Assembly: GCF_030146175.1 (NCBI RefSeq)
Contig: NZ_JASLCE010000050.1
Location: 1 to 64,000, forward strand
Length of the DNA stretch: 64,000 bases
Origin: Flavobacterium sp.
Lineage (GTDB): Bacteria > Bacteroidota > Bacteroidia > Flavobacteriales > Flavobacteriaceae
Direction of reading: 5' to 3'
This document shows positions 20,783 through 28,735 of this stretch, piece after piece. The translations under genes and the position numbers were made by a program. Under the pieces are notes generated by a model. The model was not told the origin of the DNA, did no database searches, and worked only from the letters and a program-made list of their open reading frames with translations. Numbering within the stretch: the first letter of the stretch is position 1; each line of letters begins with the position of its first letter.

Positions 20783-21535
20783 TTATACCGCATTGACAAT
20801 AGCAGCAAAATCATCCGCTTTTAAAGCCGCACCGCCAATTAGTCCACCGTCTACATCGGGTTTCGAAAAGATTTCTTTGGCATTATCCGGTTTTACGCTG
20901 CCACCATATAAAATGGAAACGTTTTCGGCTACTTCGCGACCGTATTTGTCTTCTACCGTCTGACGAATAAATTGGTGCATTTCCTGCGCCTGATCCGGAG
21001 TGGCGGTTTCGCCGGTTCCGATCGCCCAAACAGGTTCGTAAGCCAATACGATGTTTTCCCAGGCCTGCGCATTCAAATGGAATAATCCGTCTTTTAACTG
21101 ATTTTCCACGATGTTAAAATGTTGTTGATTCTGACGGTCTTTTAACTCCTCACCAAAACAGAAAATCACGCGTAGTTCGTGTTTTAAAGCCGTATCAACT
21201 TTATTAGCCAGTAAAGCATCCGTTTCATGAAAATAAGAACGTCTTTCGGAATGTCCCAGAATTACGATATCCACACCGATATTTTTTAACATATCAGCCG
21301 AAATCTCGCCGGTGAAGGCACCGCTTTCAGCCTGGTGCATGTTTTGTGCCGCCACACCGATATTGGTAAATTCCAAATGTTGTACCGCAGAAGACAGATT
21401 TACAAACGTAGGCGCTACGATAATTTCCACCTCTTTATCGGAAGGCAATTTTTCGATCAGATCGTTTAATAAATCCTCGGTTTCATGTGCATTTTTATGC
21501 ATTTTCCAGTTTCCTGCAACAATACTGTGTCTCAT
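20783..21535 (-). CDS. tpiA: triose-phosphate isomerase
   Basis: A 250-residue TIM barrel of normal length. Substrate Lys11 is in GNWKMHKN, electrophilic His95 is in ILGHSERR, catalytic Glu167 is in YEPVWAIGTG and the phosphate loop is YGGSVKPDNA. It interconverts dihydroxyacetone phosphate and glyceraldehyde-3-phosphate. Its ATG overlaps the stop of the upstream TlpA-like gene by one base (TAATG), indicating translational coupling. It is the last gene of the minus-strand cluster that begins near 24.9 kb. Confidence 0.95.
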   Translation of the reverse strand: MRHSIVAGNWKMHKNAHETEDLLNDLIEKLPSDKEVEIIVAPTFVNLSSAVQHLEFTNIGVAAQNMHQAESGAFTGEISADMLKNIGVDIVILGHSERRSYFHETDALLANKVDTALKHELRVIFCFGEELKDRQNQQHFNIVENQLKDGLFHLNAQAWENIVLAYEPVWAIGTGETATPDQAQEMHQFIRQTVEDKYGREVAENVSILYGGSVKPDNAKEIFSKPDVDGGLIGGAALKADDFAAIVNAV

Positions 21536-22035
21536 TATTTTAAAGTTTTTAAAGTCGTAATCAGGTTTTCGTCGTCGGCTTCAATAGCTTTGAACAACGC
21601 AATTTTTCCTTTTTTGTCCACTACCATATAACGTGGAATCCAGTCCAGTTTAATCGATTTTCCGAAAGCACCTTTCATACCGTCGGTCAATAGGTAATGC
21701 TCGCCGTTTACATTGTATTTTTCAATTCCTTTTTTCCAGGCTTCCGGTGTTTTATCGGCCGAAATAAACAAATATACGACATTGGTAAACTCTTTTTGCA
21801 GGTTGACCACTTTTGGCATTCCTTTGATACAATCCGGACACCAGGATGCCCAAACATCGATCACAACGGTTTTGCCTTTGTATTTTTTTAGCACGTCTTT
21901 AAATGTAATTTCCTGACCTTCCAGGCTTACCATTTTATAGTCCAGACTCTCTTTTGAGAATTCTTTTGGGGTTTGTGCATTTGTACAGGCGATCGATAAA
22001 ACCAACATCAATGCCATAGCCACTATGTTTTTCAT
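21535..22035 (-). CDS. TlpA-family thioredoxin-like protein, probable lipoprotein
   Basis: A 166-residue protein with a signal sequence and a possible lipobox LSIAC (Cys17). The thioredoxin fold begins about residue 35. VVIDVWASWCPDC places the redox pair at Cys66 and Cys69, and the cis-Pro is in DWIPRYMVVD. These proteins carry out thiol-disulfide exchange on the periplasmic side. It has the bacteroidal ResA/TlpA form. It overlaps the tpiA start by one base. Confidence 0.8.
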   Translation of the reverse strand: MKNIVAMALMLVLSIACTNAQTPKEFSKESLDYKMVSLEGQEITFKDVLKKYKGKTVVIDVWASWCPDCIKGMPKVVNLQKEFTNVVYLFISADKTPEAWKKGIEKYNVNGEHYLLTDGMKGAFGKSIKLDWIPRYMVVDKKGKIALFKAIEADDENLITTLKTLK

Positions 22036-22094
22036 AAAAAGTTTTTTTAGTTTATTACGGATATAAAAATATAAAATCTTCTGTGAAGAAAATG

Positions 22095-23171
22095 TTATTG
22101 TAATTTGATTTTCGGATCCAGATACGCATAAATCAGATCCACCAATATATTGATCACTACAAAAGTAGTCGCGATCACCAAAACAGCGCCCATAATTACC
22201 GGAAGATCAAGGGTATTTAAGGCATCTACGATTTCTTTACCGAGTCCGTTCCAGCCAAAAATATATTCCACAAAAACAGCACCGGCCAACATCGAGGCAA
22301 ACCAACCGGAAACGGCCGTTACAACCGGATTTAAGGCGTTTTTCAGGGCGTGACGTTTAATCACCTGTAATTCGCTTAAACCTTTGGCTCTGGCGGTTCG
22401 GATATAATCCTGACTCATCACTTCCAGTAATGAATTTCGCATTAATTGAATAACAACCCCTAACGGTCGGATTCCGAGTACGACAGCCGGAAGAATAATA
22501 TTTTTCCATTGAATATAGGTTCCGTTTCCAAAATCGTCCACTTCATATAGGCTACCGGTCATATTCAGATGCGTATAACGGTGTAACAGGAATCCGAAAA
22601 ACCAGGCAAACAGGATCGCGCTAAAAAACGAAGGTACACTCATTCCAAGCGTACTCACCAAAGCGATTAACCGGTCGAGCCAGCTGTCTTTATAAACCGC
22701 CGAAACAATTCCGAGTACGATTCCGATCATGATGGCGATTACAATGGCAAAAAAGGCCAAAATGACCGTATTCGGTAAGGTGTCGCCAATAACCTGAGTG
22801 ACTTTTTTTCCGCTTTTCTGAAAGCTTTCCCGTAAATAGGGCGTTTTTAATACGACTTCGGAATTTCCAACCGAAAATAACGGTAAGGCGTTGTATTTTC
22901 CTTCAGAAAGAAAGGTATAATCATCGCTGTTTTTGCTGTGGAAGGAAATCGGAGAAAGATCATTCAGGTAATACAAATACTGCGTTGCTATAGGCTTGTC
23001 GAAACCGTATTTCTTTTTAACCAACGCCAACTGTTCCGAATTTTCATTCTGATCGAGCATCATTCGCGCCGGATCGCCGGGAAGGACATTAAATAAAAAG
23101 AAAATCACTGTTATCACTCCGAAAAGTGTTAACAGTGCATATCCGGTTTTATGAAGCAGGTAACGAAACAT
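22095..23171 (-). CDS. ABC transporter permease, DppB/OppB family
   Basis: A 358-residue inner-membrane protein. The N-terminal helix (about 8-30) ends in VLPGDPARMML, typical of OppB/DppB. A long hydrophilic periplasmic stretch (about 65-125) comes before five more helices. The EAA loop is RTARAKGLSELQVIKRHALK. Such permeases import peptides or nickel with a second permease, ATPases and a binding protein, none of which is next to it. It lies 13 bases downstream of the DoxX-type gene. It may work with components encoded elsewhere. Confidence 0.85.
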   Translation of the reverse strand: MFRYLLHKTGYALLTLFGVITVIFFLFNVLPGDPARMMLDQNENSEQLALVKKKYGFDKPIATQYLYYLNDLSPISFHSKNSDDYTFLSEGKYNALPLFSVGNSEVVLKTPYLRESFQKSGKKVTQVIGDTLPNTVILAFFAIVIAIMIGIVLGIVSAVYKDSWLDRLIALVSTLGMSVPSFFSAILFAWFFGFLLHRYTHLNMTGSLYEVDDFGNGTYIQWKNIILPAVVLGIRPLGVVIQLMRNSLLEVMSQDYIRTARAKGLSELQVIKRHALKNALNPVVTAVSGWFASMLAGAVFVEYIFGWNGLGKEIVDALNTLDLPVIMGAVLVIATTFVVINILVDLIYAYLDPKIKLQ

Positions 23172-23184
23172 CCGATATAGGGAC

Positions 23185-24288
23185 TTATTTTAATACAACA
23201 TCGTCGATATCGTTCCAGTGTGCTTTCTGAACAATCGTTCCTTTTTCTAATACTACGATACTAGGATTGGCTCTTTCGATGGTTTTTAAAGTTGTTCCGT
23301 CACAGAAATAATAATCGAAAGTCAGTTTGTTATCCGCTTTTACTTTTTGAATTACTTCTTCGTTAGAAGCCGTCATTCCAATTACTTTATAGCCTTTGGC
23401 GGTTGCTTTTTTATAGAATTCCTCGGCTTTTTGTAAGCCTTTGGTGTTCGCTTTATTCAGATCGTATGAAACCAGTATGATTAATTTTGGTTCGTTAAGC
23501 ATGGCTTCCGTATAACTTTCCCCGTCTTTTTCGATGGAAAAATCGTGGATAGGCGGTTCGTATCCTTTTGAAATTAATTTATCGTCACGACGAACAAACT
23601 CAGCACCTTCCGGTAGGTTCATCAATTGTTTTTCGTTGAAATTCTGTTCTTGTCCGTTTACTTTATACACAAAATTCATTTCATATACCGAACGCGGTGC
23701 GCCATCGGGAATTTCCATTCCCTTCTGAATGTTGGTTCCGACTTTATAAGCTCTGAAATCTTTTAACGGTAAATGATTCAATACATAATAGCCCATAAAA
23801 AGACATAGCGAATAACTTACGAAAACGGTAAGTGCGTTTACAGTACTGTTAAATAACGGCTGAATCAGTTTTTGATTAAAGAATAAAATCAGGATAAAAA
23901 ACAATAATACGACGTCTTTCGTGAAGGATTCCCACGGTGTGAGTTTTAGCGCGTCACCAAAACAACCACAATCGGTTACTTTGTTGAAATAAGCCGAATA
24001 GAAGGTAAGGAACGTAAAGAAAACGATCATTAGTAGTAAACTCCACATGGTGAATTTTGGTTTAAACCCAATCAGGAGTGCGACTCCCAAAACCACTTCG
24101 AATACCACTACAAAAACGGCAATAATCAGCGCGTAGGGAATCAAAAAGGGAAGGTTTAAAACATTTTCGGCGAAATATTCTTCCAGTTTAAACGAAAAAC
24201 CCATCGGGTCATTCAATTTGATCAAACCAGATATAATGAACAGTACGCCAACAAACAGACGTGAAAAGTGAACTAAAAATTTCTTCAT
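23185..24288 (-). CDS. DoxX/MauE-type membrane protein fused to a thioredoxin-fold domain (BT_3928 family)
   Basis: A 367-residue protein. Four to five helices in residues 1-170 carry the motif VTDCGCFGDALKLTPW (about 107-122), typical of MauE/DoxX proteins. The C-terminal 100 residues (KLIILVSYDLNKA, KGYKVIGMTASN, IVVLEKGTIVQKAHWND) have the order of a thioredoxin/peroxiredoxin-like fold but no CxxC. It therefore probably supports thiol or quinone redox work in the membrane without being a dithiol oxidoreductase itself. The TlpA-like gene two places on could be a redox partner, which is inference. Confidence 0.7.
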   Translation of the reverse strand: MKKFLVHFSRLFVGVLFIISGLIKLNDPMGFSFKLEEYFAENVLNLPFLIPYALIIAVFVVVFEVVLGVALLIGFKPKFTMWSLLLMIVFFTFLTFYSAYFNKVTDCGCFGDALKLTPWESFTKDVVLLFFILILFFNQKLIQPLFNSTVNALTVFVSYSLCLFMGYYVLNHLPLKDFRAYKVGTNIQKGMEIPDGAPRSVYEMNFVYKVNGQEQNFNEKQLMNLPEGAEFVRRDDKLISKGYEPPIHDFSIEKDGESYTEAMLNEPKLIILVSYDLNKANTKGLQKAEEFYKKATAKGYKVIGMTASNEEVIQKVKADNKLTFDYYFCDGTTLKTIERANPSIVVLEKGTIVQKAHWNDIDDVVLK

Positions 24289-24368
24289 AACGGTAATTTC
24301 TTTTTTCGTTTTTGTAAATATAAGTAAGAACCCAAGGAATTGGTTGTTAATATTTCCTAATTAACAGG

Positions 24369-24911
24369 CTATACGGCTTTTCCCAAATGTATCAGGGCAA
24401 AAACGGCATAGTTGAGCATATCCTGATAATTGGCGTCGATTCCTTCGGATACCAGGGTTTTTCCTTTGTTGTCTTCGATTTGCTTTACGCGTAATAATTT
24501 CTGTAAAATCAGATCGGTTAGGGAGCTTACGCGCAAGTCGCGCCAGGCTTCTCCGTAGTCGTGATTTTTGGCTTCCATCAGGTCTTTGCAGACTTTTACT
24601 TTTTCGTCGTATAAAGCCACAGCTTTCTCCACATCAAGATCGGGCTGATCGGCAACACCAAGATCCAACTGAATCAGTGCCATAATGGAATAATTAATGA
24701 TACCAATAAATTCACCGGTTTCATCTTCGTCGATTTTACGGACCTCATTTTCCTGTAGGCTGCGAATGCGTTGTGCTTTGATAAAAATTTGGTCGGTTAG
24801 CGACGGCAAACGCAAAATGCGCCAGGCACTTCCGTAGTCTTTCATTTTATTGCTATAGAGGTTGCGGCAAATAGAAATAACCTTGTCAAATTCCTGTGAG
24901 GTATTGCTCAT
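24369..24911 (-). CDS. DUF1599 protein with two tandem copies of the domain
   Basis: A 180-residue soluble protein. It contains two related halves: CRNLYSNKMKDYGSAWRILR (about 11-30) and CKDLMEAKNHDYGEAWRDLR (about 97-116), each followed by SLTD, then R-I/V-K/R, then a Y-x-x-x-A-L-I-x-L tail (INYSIMALIQL and LNYAVFALIHL). This matches DUF1599, by recall a domain linked to nucleotide modification and resembling MazG-type helical proteins. Enzymatic activity is not established from sequence. It is divergent from folP with overlapping promoter space and heads the minus-strand cluster. Confidence 0.75.
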   Translation of the reverse strand: MSNTSQEFDKVISICRNLYSNKMKDYGSAWRILRLPSLTDQIFIKAQRIRSLQENEVRKIDEDETGEFIGIINYSIMALIQLDLGVADQPDLDVEKAVALYDEKVKVCKDLMEAKNHDYGEAWRDLRVSSLTDLILQKLLRVKQIEDNKGKTLVSEGIDANYQDMLNYAVFALIHLGKAV

Positions 24912-24919
24912 TTTCTATG

Positions 24920-24949
24920 TATCTTTGTGTGATAATTTTTTCAAAAGTA
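24920..24949. promoter_or_regulatory. divergent -7 elements of folP (+) and DUF1599 (-)
   Basis: TATCTTTG at 24920-24927 on plus and TACTTTTG on minus (complement of 24942-24949) both match TAnnTTTG. They face away from each other with 14 bases between. Neither has a clear TTG at the right distance. Confidence 0.45.
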
Positions 24950-25021
24950 AGGATTTTTCCGGATAAAAAGAGAAAGACCAGTCTACCCCGGGATTTCTTC
25001 CGGATTTCAAAAGTGAATCAG

Positions 25022-25849
25022 ATGACAATCAATTGCAAAGGCCGACTGGTTAGTTTGGATACGCCACAATGTATGGGGATTTTAAATGTAACCCCGGATT
25101 CGTTTTACGATGGCGGAAAATATAAAAGCGACACGGCTTTTCTACAGCAAACCGAAAAAATGCTGACCGAAGGCGCAACTTTTATCGACATCGGAGCCTA
25201 TTCGTCCCGACCGAATGCGGCATTTGTAACGGAAGAAGAGGAAGTAAGTCGTATTGTTCCGGTGATTCGTCTTATCGCCGATCGGTTTCCCGAAGCATTT
25301 TTGTCGGTGGATACCTTTCGTGCAAAAGTAGCGGCCGAAGCGATAGGCGCCGGAGCGGCACTGATTAACGATATCGCTGCCGGATTACTCGACCCGGAAA
25401 TGCTTCCGACAGTTGGCGCCTTGCGAGTACCTTATATTATGATGCACATGCGGGGCACGCCGCAAACCATGAATACGCTTACCGATTATACGGATATTGT
25501 AAAAGAAATGCTTTTTTATTTTTCGGAGCGTATCCGGGAAGCACGACGTTATGGAATTCATGATATTATAGTCGATCCGGGCTTTGGTTTTGCGAAAACT
25601 ACAGCACAAAACTACGAAGTGTTGCAAAAACTGGAATTATTCCAAAATTTAGAAGTACCTTTATTATCGGCTGTTTCCCGGAAATCGATGATTTATAAAG
25701 TATTGGAAAACACCGCCGGTGAAGCCTTAAACGGAACAACCGTATTGAATACGATTTCGTTGTTAAAAGGCGCCCGATTGCTTCGGGTACACGACGTAAA
25801 GGAAGCGATGGAATGCATTCGTCTCGTACAAAAAACACAAGGATTATGA
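25022..25849 (+). CDS. folP: dihydropteroate synthase
   Basis: A 275-residue TIM barrel. MGILNVTPDSFYDGG (18-32), the GAYSSRP loop, SVDTFRA, NDIAAG, DPGFGFAKT and SRKSM are the pterin- and pABA-binding motifs. It condenses pABA with dihydropterin pyrophosphate in folate synthesis and is the sulfonamide target. The frame is open upstream to 24896, but the -7 element at 24920 lies inside that extension and homologues begin near MTINCKG, so I use the ATG at 25022. Its stop overlaps the next gene's start (ATGA). Confidence 0.93.
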   Translation: MTINCKGRLVSLDTPQCMGILNVTPDSFYDGGKYKSDTAFLQQTEKMLTEGATFIDIGAYSSRPNAAFVTEEEEVSRIVPVIRLIADRFPEAFLSVDTFRAKVAAEAIGAGAALINDIAAGLLDPEMLPTVGALRVPYIMMHMRGTPQTMNTLTDYTDIVKEMLFYFSERIREARRYGIHDIIVDPGFGFAKTTAQNYEVLQKLELFQNLEVPLLSAVSRKSMIYKVLENTAGEALNGTTVLNTISLLKGARLLRVHDVKEAMECIRLVQKTQGL

Positions 25850-26487
25850 TCAGATACAGTATTATTTTAGCAGCTTTTTTGCTGTTCGGTTGTGGAAAAG
25901 ACAAGCAGATTTTATTGCCGAAATCGGGTAGGACCATTGTAAAAGAGGTAGCCGATATTTCGCCGATTTATATGTTGTTTCAGGTTAACGGAAACGATAC
26001 GCTGCTTGAAGTGGATAAGCAAACGATTATTTCCACGACCAATTGGGTTTTTAATATCGACAAACGATTTCCGTTAAAAAAGATTATGCCTGAAGTGATC
26101 AAACTTCAAAACCGCAAGGGAAGTCATAAAGGGGAAGCACAGGTTGAGAATTATTATTCCTATGCGGATAGTATCGGTAAAAACATGGCTTTTATTCCGT
26201 TTACGGATGTGGTATATACGTTAGGAACGCAAAAAGATTTTGCCGAGGACGGAAAAGCATCGTTGGTTTTAAAGTTTGATAAGCAGAACCAACTTACGGT
26301 TAACGGTATTGCTGTAAAACCGGAAGAATTTCATCGTACCGTAGAAAAAATGTATACCAAACCAACCGTTTTATTTTTGCATTTCGACAAAGAGCTGTCG
26401 TATGATAATTATATTGCGGATAAGATATTGTTGTCGTGGTGGAAACAACCCAATGTAACCATTTCGAACAAGGAATATATTTATTGA
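25846..26487 (+). CDS. lipoprotein of unknown function downstream of folP
   Basis: A 213-residue protein. The ATG at 25846 overlaps the folP stop and gives MIRYSIILAAFLLFGCGKDK, a signal sequence with lipobox LFGC, so it should be lipidated. A frame extension to 25813 would spoil the signal sequence. The body has no recognised domain. It includes TNWVFNIDKRFPLKK and a C-terminal part with ASLVLKFDKQNQLTVNG. It converges on rlmH with a 7-base overlap of the coding ends. Confidence 0.65.
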   Translation: MIRYSIILAAFLLFGCGKDKQILLPKSGRTIVKEVADISPIYMLFQVNGNDTLLEVDKQTIISTTNWVFNIDKRFPLKKIMPEVIKLQNRKGSHKGEAQVENYYSYADSIGKNMAFIPFTDVVYTLGTQKDFAEDGKASLVLKFDKQNQLTVNGIAVKPEEFHRTVEKMYTKPTVLFLHFDKELSYDNYIADKILLSWWKQPNVTISNKEYIY

Positions 26488-26954
26488 TGGTGATACGGTT
26501 CGTTTCTCAGAATCGTAAAACCGCGGTATAACTGCTCAATAAAAAACAAACGCACCATTTGATGGGAAAAGGTCATCAGGGATAACGAAATTTTTCCCTG
26601 TGCTTTTTTGTATACGGCTTCCGAAAAACCATAGGGTCCGCCAATAACAAATACCAGCGTTTTAACACCGGAATTCATCTTTTTCTGTAATTCTTCTGAA
26701 AAACCAACACTGGAAAAGGATTTTCCGTTTTCGTCCAATAAAATCAATTGGTCGGTTGCTGATAGTTTGGACAGGATGAGTTCGCCTTCTTTTTCTTTCT
26801 GCTGACTTTCGGACAGGTTTTTGACGTTTTTGATGTCCGGAATGATTTCCAGATCAAATTTGATATAAAACGACAAACGTTTGGTATAATCGTCGATTAA
26901 AGTCTGCAAAGCCTTGTTGTCGGTTTTACCGATGGCCAGAAGTTTGATATTCAT
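26481..26954 (-). CDS. rlmH: 23S rRNA (pseudouridine-1915-N3)-methyltransferase RlmH
   Basis: A 157-residue SPOUT-class enzyme of the usual length. The SAM-binding knot is formed by FVIGGPYGFSEAV (about 102-114), SLSLMTFSHQMVR and the C-terminal LRNEPYHHQ. The last residues YHH are invariant in RlmH. It methylates the pseudouridine at position 1915 in helix 69 of the assembled ribosome. It is in a separate unit from the response regulator upstream (45 bases) and has its own -7 element. Confidence 0.93.
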   Translation of the reverse strand: MNIKLLAIGKTDNKALQTLIDDYTKRLSFYIKFDLEIIPDIKNVKNLSESQQKEKEGELILSKLSATDQLILLDENGKSFSSVGFSEELQKKMNSGVKTLVFVIGGPYGFSEAVYKKAQGKISLSLMTFSHQMVRLFFIEQLYRGFTILRNEPYHHQ

Positions 26955-26971
26955 GGAAGGGGAATTTGCTG

Positions 26972-26979
26972 CAAAAATA
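26972..26979 (-). promoter_or_regulatory. -7 promoter element for rlmH
   Basis: TATTTTTG on the minus strand, 17 bases before the rlmH ATG, giving a very short leader. No clear TTG lies at the right distance. Confidence 0.4.
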
Positions 26980-26999
26980 AGCCGTAAACCTGAAAAAGG

Positions 27000-27371
27000 C
27001 TATTTTTCGATCAATCTTTTCACGCGTAAGATCAGTTCTTTCGGATTAAAAGGCTTGGCAATAAAGTCATCGGCTCCCAATTTAAAACCATTGGTCACCG
27101 TATTTTCTTCTTCACCCAAAGCCGAAAGAATAATCACCGGCGTATTTTTATAGTTTTCTTTTACGAAATTGGTGATCTCCAAACCGGATTTAAAAGGCAG
27201 CATGACATCCGTAATAACCAAATCCGGATTCACTTCCGGAATTTTTTCAATGGCTTCGGAACCATCTCTGGCGATCGTTAACGCGTACCCTTCTTTTTTT
27301 AAAATAAATTCAAGAATGTTCATGGTAAGGTTATCGTCTTCAACAATAAGAATTTTCTTTCCGTCGCTCAT
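27000..27371 (-). CDS. stand-alone CheY-like response regulator
   Basis: A 123-residue single receiver domain with no output domain. Acidic pocket Asp12/Asp13, phosphoacceptor Asp55 in VITDVMLP, Ser83 in LSALGEEE and Lys106 in IAKPF are all present, so it should be phosphorylatable. The ANTAR, HTH and GGDEF types are excluded by length. It lies on the same strand directly downstream of the HEAT/GT2/YaiO operon (101 bases). A link to that operon is suggested by position only. No histidine kinase is adjacent. Confidence 0.9.
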   Translation of the reverse strand: MSDGKKILIVEDDNLTMNILEFILKKEGYALTIARDGSEAIEKIPEVNPDLVITDVMLPFKSGLEITNFVKENYKNTPVIILSALGEEENTVTNGFKLGADDFIAKPFNPKELILRVKRLIEK

Positions 27372-27408
27372 GGTAATCGGTTAAAAATAATTTTTTGTTT
27401 ACTTTTTA

Positions 27409-27416
27409 CAAAAATA
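27409..27416 (-). promoter_or_regulatory. -7 promoter element for the response regulator
   Basis: TATTTTTG on the minus strand, 37 bases before the ATG at 27371, so the gene may be transcribed apart from the operon upstream. Confidence 0.4.
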
Positions 27417-27472
27417 AGGTTAATTCGTGTGAATACTGTATTACTGGTGTTAATTAACATAGTAAAACAGGG

Positions 27473-28735
27473 CTAAAATCGATAATGTAAGCTAAAGTTA
27501 AGTTCGGTTTCGTTCTGTTTTAAACCCGGTAGGTATTCCTGATTGTTATAATTAACCTGAATACCGGCCAGATAATTTTTCCACAATACGCGGTAGTAAC
27601 CGGCACCAATACGGTAGGAATTCATCGCGATTCGCTGTTCCAACTGACCTAATACCGATCGTTCGTCCGGCGAAGTTCCATAACCCATTATCACAGTTGC
27701 ATAATCAAAACGGGAATCGAAATAATAACGGGACGTTAGCGTAAAAGCAGGATATACCTTACTATTCTGATTTTGCAGGAACGTACGTAGGTTAAGCCAG
27801 TAGGAACCAATATATTTTCCGACACCGGCCACAACAGCCGTAAGGTTTTCGTCTACGGTTTTGGTATAACGCCCACCTAAATCAGCTTCCCAACCGTCGT
27901 TAAAATTGTAATAAAAGGAATAACCCACACGCCATTTCGGGAAAACCAAGTCGTCGCTATAAGCCGCTCCGACATACGAATAGGCTTTTTTTCCGGTAAA
28001 GAAATAGGATTCGGCTTCATACTGAAGTCCGCTGGCAATCGATGTTTTAAAAGACAAACGGTTGGCATAATTCACACGTGCGATCAACGAACCCCATTTG
28101 CGTTCGCGAATATATTGTGCGCTTCCCAGATTCCACGGGCCTACACCATTCCTGTCGAAAAACGTAATACTGTAGTTGAGACCCACGCGGTCGTTGTTGT
28201 TTTTTTTGTCCAACAGGAACAAACGCTGTTTGATATCGGTATCATTCGGGAACTGTTTGTCCATTGTTTTTAGATAATCGTAGGCTTTATCGTCTTCCTT
28301 TTGCAATTCGTAAATCGCAAGTTTTCTAAAATGAAAAGCCTTGTTTTCCGGATACAAAGCAAGCGCCTGATCGGTTACATTGGTCGCTTCCGGATAATTT
28401 TTAGCATTAACTTCCAATTGCGACCAATAGGTATAGGCATCCTCGTATTTCGGATTCTTTTCAACCACTCTTTTATAATAATAGCGCGCGCTGTCGATAC
28501 TTTCCGAAAGTTGGTAAGCGCGACCTAAAAACAATTGAAAATCGAGATAATCCGGAGCGGCTTTTATTCCGACATGCGCTTTTTTGATCGCTTCCGGATA
28601 ATTTTTCCGAACATTAATGTCTTTGATCACCTCGGTTAGAAGACTGTCGGTATTGATTTTTTGACCTAGCATACCGTTTGAGGCCAATACTACTATAGCA
28701 AAAAGGAATATTTTGGTATAATTATGCTGTTTCAT
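27473..28735 (-). CDS. YaiO-family outer-membrane barrel with N-terminal TPRs
   Basis: A 420-residue protein with a signal peptide (ending GMLGQK). Residues about 30-185 are TPR-like (YPEAIKKAHVGI, RYYYKRVVEKNPKYEDAY, DQALALYPENKAF). Residues about 195-420 form a YaiO-type barrel (VGLNYSITFFDRNG, YNFNDGWEADLGGRY, ending in LHYRF). The TPR-plus-barrel order recalls PgaA, the exporter of poly-GlcNAc, but it is shorter. It overlaps the GT2 gene by 14 bases, so the two are translationally coupled and the barrel probably exports or modifies the polymer made by the synthase. Confidence 0.8.
   Translation of the reverse strand: MKQHNYTKIFLFAIVVLASNGMLGQKINTDSLLTEVIKDINVRKNYPEAIKKAHVGIKAAPDYLDFQLFLGRAYQLSESIDSARYYYKRVVEKNPKYEDAYTYWSQLEVNAKNYPEATNVTDQALALYPENKAFHFRKLAIYELQKEDDKAYDYLKTMDKQFPNDTDIKQRLFLLDKKNNNDRVGLNYSITFFDRNGVGPWNLGSAQYIRERKWGSLIARVNYANRLSFKTSIASGLQYEAESYFFTGKKAYSYVGAAYSDDLVFPKWRVGYSFYYNFNDGWEADLGGRYTKTVDENLTAVVAGVGKYIGSYWLNLRTFLQNQNSKVYPAFTLTSRYYFDSRFDYATVIMGYGTSPDERSVLGQLEQRIAMNSYRIGAGYYRVLWKNYLAGIQVNYNNQEYLPGLKQNETELNFSLHYRF

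Noticed and set aside
26811..26824. Extra copy of the palindrome inside rlmH (GGACAGGTTTTTGACG)
   Set aside because: Only about nine bases match one arm, with no second arm; it is ordinary coding sequence.
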